Below are positions 31,751-37,225 of a DNA stretch of 37,225 nt, piece after piece. The stretch comes from DUNY01 sp964520055. Its GTDB lineage: Bacteria; Bacillota; Thermosediminibacteria; Thermosediminibacterales; Tepidanaerobacteraceae. Numbering within the stretch: the stretch's first letter is position 1; every line of letters starts with the position of its first letter. The stretch spans positions 1-37,225 of the forward strand of contig CAZFME010000007.1 in NCBI GenBank assembly GCA_964520055.1, given 5' to 3'. The position numbers and the translations under genes are program-made. The notes beneath the pieces were generated by a model. The model did no database searches, was not told the origin of the DNA, and saw only the letters and a list, made by a program, of their open reading frames with translations.

Positions 31751-32404
31751 CTATCTTTTTATTTCCCATACAATACTTACAGTATCCGAGGCTTTTATAT
31801 TATCGGGCTGAATATCTATTGATGCAATTGAAGATTCGCAGGATGCTTCTCTAAGATAGTCGAATTCTTCTCTTTGAAACCTAATTTCGCTCCAATCATA
31901 ATCAATTCGAATGATACTGCCAATTTCTATATCTGCCGCTTCTGCTATGGCTCTTGACTTTTCTTTCGCATCTAAAACAGCTTTTTTCAACATTTCTTCT
32001 TTTAGAGATTTTTGATTTTTGATTTGATATTTGACAGAAAACTCCGGTCTTGCCTTACATTGAGACAATGCCGATAAAATTATGCCGAGTTTCTTGTTAT
32101 CAGCTTCAAAGCCTATATGTAGTGTTTGAGAGCATACATAACCCTTAAAAATTCTCTTATAGTTGCCCCGGCTATCTTTTATTCTCTCATAAGATGTGTC
32201 AGTATTAAAGGATGTAGTTTTGATATCTTGTTTTTTAAAACCATACTCCAAAAGGCAGTTTCTCAGCTCTTTTAATTGCTCCGCTGCCATGTCCATCGTT
32301 TCATGATAATCCATATCCATTGCTTCCAAATTCATAATTATCTTAATCCAATCCGGGGGTGCCGAAACGCTACCTCTGCCTTTAACTGTTATTATTCTAT
32401 CCAT
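31751..32404 (-). CDS. SIMPL domain (DUF541) protein
   Basis: A 217-residue protein with the SIMPL/DUF541 fold: the start ITVKGRGSVSAPPDWIKIIMNLEAMDMDYHETMDMA, the central IKTTSFNTDTSYERIKDSRG and the late KEKSRAIAEAADIEIGSIIRIDY and SDTVSIVWEI motifs are typical. Members are reported to bind or stabilise partner proteins (signalling factors, outer-membrane or stress proteins), but most bacterial ones have no assigned function. This one lacks a signal peptide, so it is cytoplasmic. The ATG at 32404 is preceded by GGAGGTG; a TTG seven codons earlier lies upstream of that site and is not used. Confidence 0.85.
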   Translation of the reverse strand: MDRIITVKGRGSVSAPPDWIKIIMNLEAMDMDYHETMDMAAEQLKELRNCLLEYGFKKQDIKTTSFNTDTSYERIKDSRGNYKRIFKGYVCSQTLHIGFEADNKKLGIILSALSQCKARPEFSVKYQIKNQKSLKEEMLKKAVLDAKEKSRAIAEAADIEIGSIIRIDYDWSEIRFQREEFDYLREASCESSIASIDIQPDNIKASDTVSIVWEIKR

Positions 32405-32494
32405 TTTAAATACACACCTCCACAAGTTTCATCTCTTTTCACTGCGGTCTAACATTTACTACTGAAGTGATGTACTCTAATATGGATTCGAGAT

Positions 32495-32528
32495 TAATTT
32501 GTCTCACCTCCAAGATAGCGACAAATTA
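32495..32528 (-). terminator. Hairpin at the end of the ydbC gene
   Basis: TAATTTGTC and GACAAATTA (9 bp) around 16 bases, overlapping the stop codon of the 73-residue gene. No T-tract follows. Confidence 0.35.
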
Positions 32529-32747
32529 CACATCCATATTATTTAAGATGTCTCTTAGCTTCTTTAATTCATCAACACTCAGGGTAACGCCTTTGCCCAT
32601 CTTCTCATGCTCAGGATCCCAATCCCTTAAATCATATTTCGGTTTTCTTTCACTCCAACTAATGAGGTTTAGTTCCTTTGTCCATCCTTTTGGGGATTCT
32701 GAAAGGATCCCCAGTGTTTCAATGATTTCAAAATTAATATCGGCCAT
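32526..32747 (-). CDS. YdbC-type PC4-like single-stranded DNA/RNA-binding protein
   Basis: A 73-residue protein with the sequence pattern of the YdbC/PC4 family (EIIETLGILSESPKGWTKELNLISW, then RDWDPEHEKMGKGVTLSVDEL), small dimeric single-stranded nucleic-acid binders related to the transcription coactivator PC4. The length is normal. AGGAGG with AAATAATTC spacing supports the start. It has no operon partner beyond the SIMPL gene 120 bp downstream. The role is likely general transcription or repair support. Confidence 0.85.
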   Translation of the reverse strand: MADINFEIIETLGILSESPKGWTKELNLISWSERKPKYDLRDWDPEHEKMGKGVTLSVDELKKLRDILNNMDV

Positions 32748-32845
32748 GAATTATTTCCTCCTTTTGTAATCTTTTTTTCTTAAATATCTCACCCATCTTT
32801 AGGTTTTGGCTCATCTCGCGTAAGCCTTATAAGGGCGCTCTTAAG

Positions 32846-33007
32846 TTATTTGTTTAACTCAGTATAATCCGCTCTAAAATAAATCTTATAGTCACTAATT
32901 TTAAAGTTGTATTCCTTTAAAAGATTAACTATCAAATTTCTTAAACTATTGGCACTCAGTTTTGTTTCGACATATATCTTACCAAGTATGGATTTAGGAT
33001 TGCTCAT
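32846..33007 (-). CDS. Small protein (53 residues) downstream of the restriction gene, unknown
   Basis: Starts at ATG 33007, overlapping the stop of the preceding small frame (ATGAGCAATCCTAA). The protein is basic, with a helical middle (ANSLRNLIVNLLKEYNFKISDY). No ribosome site is obvious, but overlap with the upstream stop allows coupled translation. I do not recognise it. It may instead be the second half of a broken larger gene, because the same frame reaches up to 33121 with one TAG. Confidence 0.4.
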   Translation of the reverse strand: MSNPKSILGKIYVETKLSANSLRNLIVNLLKEYNFKISDYKIYFRADYTELNK

Positions 33008-33121
33008 TAATACTGGGTTCTTCGAAAAATATTTGTTCTTGTTCTAACAATGCAAACATTTGTAAATGCTGGTAGCTTTGTCTGGGAAGTCATTCTTGAT
33101 AAGTTCTAGAAATTCTTTCAT
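32994..33121 (-). pseudogene. Frameshifted small ORF after the restriction gene (42 residues if corrected)
   Basis: GGAGG four bases before ATG 33121 leads into MKEFLELIKNDFPDK. One base appears to be missing in GACAAAGC: adding an A gives a continuous 42-residue acidic protein (…SYQHLQMFALLEQEQIFF…) ending at a TAA at 32994-32996. The good ribosome site and the coherent corrected protein argue for a once-real gene. Indel error in a draft assembly is equally possible. Confidence 0.5.
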
Positions 33122-33193
33122 CCAGCCTCCCCCCCTTGAGCCCAGATCTGAAATCAACTAGTTTATATTTTAAAAAACTGTAAAAGAAATCAT

Positions 33194-36100
33194 TTATTTC
33201 TCACCATAGTGTTCTTCAATTATCTCAATTTCACTATCAGTAAAGCCATACATATCATATATCATTTCATTAATTTTCTTATCATAATTTGAAACTTTTG
33301 CTTGTTCTTCGACACTTACCAGATAGTCTTCTTTCCTCGTTATGCTAAGAATATCGTCAACAACATCAATATATCTTTCTTGTTCATCTTTTTTTAACGG
33401 TTTAATTGGTATTTCCGATAAGGGGATTTGAAACAGCTCTAATATTTCTCCTTTTCTCTTTCCTCTATAATACAGCCACAAATAATAAGGTTTTGAGTTT
33501 AATAAAGCAAGTAAGTATTTTAGGTTGTAAATCGTATTTTGTTGTGTAATTACATATACATCTGAACGGCAGAACCACTCTACATCATTGTAAGCAAATG
33601 CATTTTTCTTGGTTCTGTAAGGAACTACGATTTTTTTTCCTGTAAAAATACTTTCTTTTCTGGCCCATTGTAAATGAAAAGGTTTTATTTTCCCGTTTTT
33701 CACTTCTCGCCTATCCTTAAGTATAGGCAAATATCTACTAAAATAAGTTTTTATATTAGCATATTTATCTATAGAATCAATATCTTTATTTATATACAAT
33801 ACAAGCTTTTTATGTTTTCGATTAGAATAATATCTATCAATTTCTGAATTTTTATAGAATGGCCTTAATAATTCTTTCTCGTCATTACTGAACCTCTCAA
33901 TAATTTCTCTGTCTCTATCTCTTTCTAAATCAAAAATAAATATGCCATCCCCGTTTTCTACATTTTTTAGAGAATTTAATTTTTGTATATTTCTGCCAGA
34001 CACATAGTCACAACCACTGACAAGCCCTTGATTAATATTTGCTATATCTCCTAGCCTTAATTCTAAGCTTGCCATTTTATTAAGCACACTGTCAATATGA
34101 TTTACCGAATTATTTTTTACACCATTTATTCTTATATAGTTTTCGTCACCTTCATATATGTTGACTTGAGCCAATTCATAATAACTTGATTCGTTATCGC
34201 TCCAACTTGTAATAGAATTCAGTATTTCAGCATCAGTATCCCCTGTTCTGTTGGTTAAGCACGTTTTAGCAAAAATATTGGTATCCTTATTTTTGGTTAG
34301 AATTGTTATCATATTATGCTGACCTTTGGCTGAATCAAAAATTTTTAACTCGTTAAAATTAATTAACCTTCGTATAGCGGCTCGCTCTTTAAAATCCCCC
34401 CTTAATCTTTTTGCTCCAAAGGCGGTTGTATAGTAATTTGTTGTAATTAGTGCTATTTCGCAATTCTCATTCCCTATGTCCAAGGCCAGATGAAAAAAGA
34501 AGTAAAATAAATCCATTTTACCCATATAGTATTTTTTACCAAACTCGGTTCTTGCAATAGGTCTAAAGGTTTCTTTATTGCCACTTTCCCCTAAATACGG
34601 TGGATTCCCAATTACAATATCAAAGCCTCCATTATCTCTGAACACCTGAGCAAATTCCAGTTCCCATATAAAATAAGGCTTTGTTTTGTTTTTTAAAGAT
34701 ACTTCATATCGTTTTAAGCCTTCGGTGTTACCTTCTCTTTGGAGTTTGTATCTTATTAGACTACCTCTTATGTTATCAATCTTTGCTTTTAGCTCTTTTT
34801 TTGTAGCTTCATTATCTTCAGCGAAGTACCTTTCCTGTAATTCAAACATTTCCTTGAGCATTTCTTCGGTATGGTCTATGAGGAGGCTTATCTGCAGTAT
34901 TTGTTTTTCCCCGGATTTTTTATTGCCGGCACTGCCATTCTTGTGTTTATATAATATGGATTTATCAAATAGTTTTATCCCTTCATATTCATCAATTAAG
35001 CTGTTACCTACTTTTATGTTGTAGTCCAAGTTGGGGAGTGGATGAGGTTCGGGGTTCTCTTCATCTATTTCTTGATCTACCACTATTGCAAGCCATAGCC
35101 TGAGTTTTGCTATATCTACCGCACTGGGTTCTATATCCACTGCAAAAATACTGTTTTGTATAGTATCTATTTTCATTTTATAGGGCAAGCGCCATTTCCT
35201 TATAAAATCCTCACCGTACTTTCTATCAAAAGCACCTTCTTTATCTAGTCTGATTATGTACTCCGTAATATTGTTTCTAGCCTTAACAATTTCATTTAAC
35301 ATCCCTAAAGGGAAAGCTCCTGATCCAACTGCCGGATCAGCAACTTTAACATTTTTTAATGCATCATCTATTTTTACGATATTGTCAAATATAGTTTTCT
35401 TTATGGTAAATTCCTTTCCATATCCCACATCTCTTCTATTATCAGCATCTTTTATAAGTTCTCCATATAGGATAAACTCCTTCATATCTTCATAGGGTAC
35501 ATTCACTTCATTTACAAGGTAATTTATCAAGCTCTCCTGGCACATGTAATGCACTATTTCCCTGGGAGTATAGAAAGCCCCCTTGGATTTTCTATCACTT
35601 ACCTCCAAAAGGTTTTCAAATATTTTACCCAACATTTCCGGGTCAACAGCCACTTCTTTTTCAAGGGGTTCATCTTCATTCATTGTAAAGTTGAATCTGT
35701 CAAATATATCAAGTATTCCATCGGCATCTCTACCTTTTTCTGCCTCATTGGAAAATAGTTCATTTGGAATCTCAAAATCCACATCTCGCCAATGATAGCC
35801 TTCCACTGGTTCAAATAATCCGCCATTTAAAAAAGGTATCTTGCAATTGAACCTATGATAATAATGATTTTTCCTTTTTGTATTTAAGGCCTCATAAAAA
35901 AATGGCTCCAGATAATCTTTAAAAAAGTTCCTATTTGTATTTTTATTACAATAGTCAAATATCTCCCTTATAAATGTCCTGTTTCCGCTTCCCCAAGGCA
36001 TATCATACTTGGTTTCGGCAAAACAGTCGGATAATAGTCCAGCCTCATGTTCTGTTAATTTTGTTAACTTGGTTGGTAGTAATTTCATATTCCCATCGTC

Positions 36101-36958
36101 ACTTTTTTTAAATACTTTTTGCAGTATAGCTTGATGAGCCTGGTCTTGGGATATATAGATATCTTTGAATTCCCCCTCCGGAAATAAATGATCCGGCGGC
36201 ATTATCCGGACACCAAGCCAGCCTTTCTTTTGCAGGAAATAAAGAAAAGCCAGTTGCCCCATCAATTTTTTGGCAAATTGTTCGGAGAATTTATGCACTT
36301 CAAATCCAAGTTTTTCTGTTTCTTCTATGAAGGCTTCATTAGTCTCCAAATGCTCTTTCAAATCTAAATACTTGTCTTTGTATAAGGTGAAGAATTCCTT
36401 CGTTACCTTTTCCACACTAAAGGCTTCTTCTATTTCATCAAGAGTGGGATTCTTTGTATCATCTTCAAATATTCTTAATAGTTGAGCTTGTGCTGTATGA
36501 TTCGGCTCATTTTCACCCACTAGATATGAATATCTCCTTGCAGGAGTTAAGTCCAGCTCTATTCCTTTATCGGTAAAAGAATAGTCAAGCCTTACAAAAG
36601 ACAGTCTCCAATTTGGTTCATTTTGCGAATAAAAAGCAACGATAGCAGCTTCAAGATTATTTTCATCAAGAACTCTGGAAATAAAGTTTCTTTGCATACT
36701 TCTGGCTCTTTCAACACTCTTATCCTTTTTTAACTCCACTGCTAAAACGATCATATTATTTTCATCACAGTCTGTATATCTGGCAATTCTATAGTAGGAT
36801 GCAACGTGTTCCTCATATTCTCTCCAGATTCCTGTGCGTCTGTTTTCCTGTATCATTTCAGGTTCATTGAAAAATTCCCGGGTAAATTTTTTAAATGTTT
36901 CAATGTCAAACTTATTTTTAAATGTTTCCTCTAAAATCTTCAGTTTAGCGTTATTCAC
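33194..36958 (-). CDS. Eco57I-like (type IIG) restriction-modification enzyme, 1254 residues
   Basis: A single large protein. The N-terminal ~150 residues have a possible PD-(D/E)xK nuclease site (Asp65 … Glu75-Leu-Lys77 in VLAVELKK) in the family-typical block ending YSYLVGENEPNHTAQ. A helical linker follows. The N6-adenine methyltransferase core has motif X GAFYTP (460-465), motif I DPAVGSGAF (541-549) and motif IV NPPY (785-788). The last ~350 residues should include target recognition (NQGLVSGCDYVSGRN onward, and the TRD-like QIPLSEIPIKPL). Such fused enzymes methylate one strand of an asymmetric site and cut beside it. The start is GTG 36958 with AAGGAGG eleven bases upstream, directly after the stop of the preceding gene. 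The recognition sequence cannot be read from the protein. Confidence 0.88.
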   Translation of the reverse strand: MNNAKLKILEETFKNKFDIETFKKFTREFFNEPEMIQENRRTGIWREYEEHVASYYRIARYTDCDENNMIVLAVELKKDKSVERARSMQRNFISRVLDENNLEAAIVAFYSQNEPNWRLSFVRLDYSFTDKGIELDLTPARRYSYLVGENEPNHTAQAQLLRIFEDDTKNPTLDEIEEAFSVEKVTKEFFTLYKDKYLDLKEHLETNEAFIEETEKLGFEVHKFSEQFAKKLMGQLAFLYFLQKKGWLGVRIMPPDHLFPEGEFKDIYISQDQAHQAILQKVFKKSDDGNMKLLPTKLTKLTEHEAGLLSDCFAETKYDMPWGSGNRTFIREIFDYCNKNTNRNFFKDYLEPFFYEALNTKRKNHYYHRFNCKIPFLNGGLFEPVEGYHWRDVDFEIPNELFSNEAEKGRDADGILDIFDRFNFTMNEDEPLEKEVAVDPEMLGKIFENLLEVSDRKSKGAFYTPREIVHYMCQESLINYLVNEVNVPYEDMKEFILYGELIKDADNRRDVGYGKEFTIKKTIFDNIVKIDDALKNVKVADPAVGSGAFPLGMLNEIVKARNNITEYIIRLDKEGAFDRKYGEDFIRKWRLPYKMKIDTIQNSIFAVDIEPSAVDIAKLRLWLAIVVDQEIDEENPEPHPLPNLDYNIKVGNSLIDEYEGIKLFDKSILYKHKNGSAGNKKSGEKQILQISLLIDHTEEMLKEMFELQERYFAEDNEATKKELKAKIDNIRGSLIRYKLQREGNTEGLKRYEVSLKNKTKPYFIWELEFAQVFRDNGGFDIVIGNPPYLGESGNKETFRPIARTEFGKKYYMGKMDLFYFFFHLALDIGNENCEIALITTNYYTTAFGAKRLRGDFKERAAIRRLINFNELKIFDSAKGQHNMITILTKNKDTNIFAKTCLTNRTGDTDAEILNSITSWSDNESSYYELAQVNIYEGDENYIRINGVKNNSVNHIDSVLNKMASLELRLGDIANINQGLVSGCDYVSGRNIQKLNSLKNVENGDGIFIFDLERDRDREIIERFSNDEKELLRPFYKNSEIDRYYSNRKHKKLVLYINKDIDSIDKYANIKTYFSRYLPILKDRREVKNGKIKPFHLQWARKESIFTGKKIVVPYRTKKNAFAYNDVEWFCRSDVYVITQQNTIYNLKYLLALLNSKPYYLWLYYRGKRKGEILELFQIPLSEIPIKPLKKDEQERYIDVVDDILSITRKEDYLVSVEEQAKVSNYDKKINEMIYDMYGFTDSEIEIIEEHYGEK

Positions 36959-37225
36959 CTATTTTATATCCTCCTTCTTCAGGTAAGATGATAAAATTAC
37001 TTTCATATCACCTGAAATATTTACAGCTTTCTTCTTTTTCCTTTCTTCAAGATACTTTTCGGGTACAATATCTATAACTTCATAAAATACTTTAATCGGA
37101 TCATCTATTAGTTTTGTTTGTTTTAGCACTTCTTTGGTAATACTTGCGGGAATATTTCCGTCTTCCCAGGCCTTCCTTATTTTTTTGATGAGTATTTCCT
37201 GTTCATCTGTGAATGCCTTGCATCT
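36959..37225 (-). CDS. C-terminal 88 residues of an upstream gene in the restriction operon (possibly helicase)
   Basis: Open frame from the window edge to TAG 36959-36961, immediately before the GTG of the restriction enzyme, and therefore in the same operon. The visible tail is charged and helical (DEQEILIKKIRKAWEDGNIPASITKEVLKQ … EKYLEERKKKK). It resembles the C-terminus of SNF2/DEAD-type helicases that accompany such enzymes in defence loci, but the helicase motifs lie outside the window, so this is a guess from position and composition. Confidence 0.6.
   Translation of the reverse strand, partial: RCKAFTDEQEILIKKIRKAWEDGNIPASITKEVLKQTKLIDDPIKVFYEVIDIVPEKYLEERKKKKAVNISGDMKVILSSYLKKEDIK

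Noticed and set aside
1..37225. CRISPR array, tRNA or rRNA genes
   Set aside because: No regularly spaced direct repeats and no tRNA- or rRNA-like sequence noticed on either strand while reading; a covariance search would settle it.

Overview
The window comes from a low-GC, obligately anaerobic Firmicute of the class Clostridia. The evidence is AGGAGG-type ribosome sites on nearly every gene, a soluble NAD(P)-linked [FeFe] hydrogenase, many Fe-S proteins and a cobalamin-controlled uptake operon. I cannot fix the genus. Two runs of exactly ten N (2795-2804 and 31132-31141) show it is a draft scaffold. Almost every gene is on the minus strand; the exceptions are a small Cys protein (23563), a D,D-carboxypeptidase (25564) and rocD (29608).

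Layout in coordinate order. 1-3747: a B12 operon read right to left (sigma-A promoter, cobalamin riboswitch, terminator, btuF, btuC, cobU, then pduX running off the left edge). 3762-4775: a DedA membrane protein and a decayed small ORF. 4776-9749: a sugar-phosphate/PTS block (orphan glucitol-type IIA, a SAF-domain dehydrogenase, a zinc ribbon, enzyme I and, separately, a fructose-6-phosphate aldolase-type transaldolase), with relics of an AraC regulator and a REP-like repeat between. 9897-19619: the hydrogenase block. 19809-23305: the yprB/yprA nuclease-helicase pair. 23481-25372: small and poorly known genes including a DUF421 membrane protein. 25564-29301: cell-wall enzymes and a MATE exporter. 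29608-31318: rocD, its terminator, and a MITE-like repeat that ends a broken rRNA/tRNA methyltransferase fragment. 31319-32747: DUF4236, SIMPL and PC4/YdbC-type proteins. 32846-37225: a restriction-modification locus (partial upstream gene, a 1254-residue Eco57I-like enzyme, two tiny ORFs, one frameshifted).

The most interesting system is the hydrogenase block. Four genes form an hndABCD-type operon encoding a NuoE-like subunit, a thioredoxin-fold [2Fe-2S] protein, a NuoF-like flavoprotein and the [FeFe] catalytic subunit. The NuoF-like subunit is fused to a complete GltD/NfnB-like NADPH-type flavoprotein module, so the complex may connect H2, ferredoxin, NADH and NADPH. The operon is preceded by a near-perfect sigma-54 (-24/-12) promoter. 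Just downstream lies a regulator that joins two ferredoxin clusters, a degenerate [FeFe]-hydrogenase H-cluster domain, another Fe-S motif, PAS, a sigma-54-activating AAA+ domain and a helix-turn-helix. The simplest reading is a dedicated H2 or redox sensor that switches the hydrogenase operon on through sigma-54. A compact, highly self-complementary element of about 197 bp sits between the regulator and the operon.
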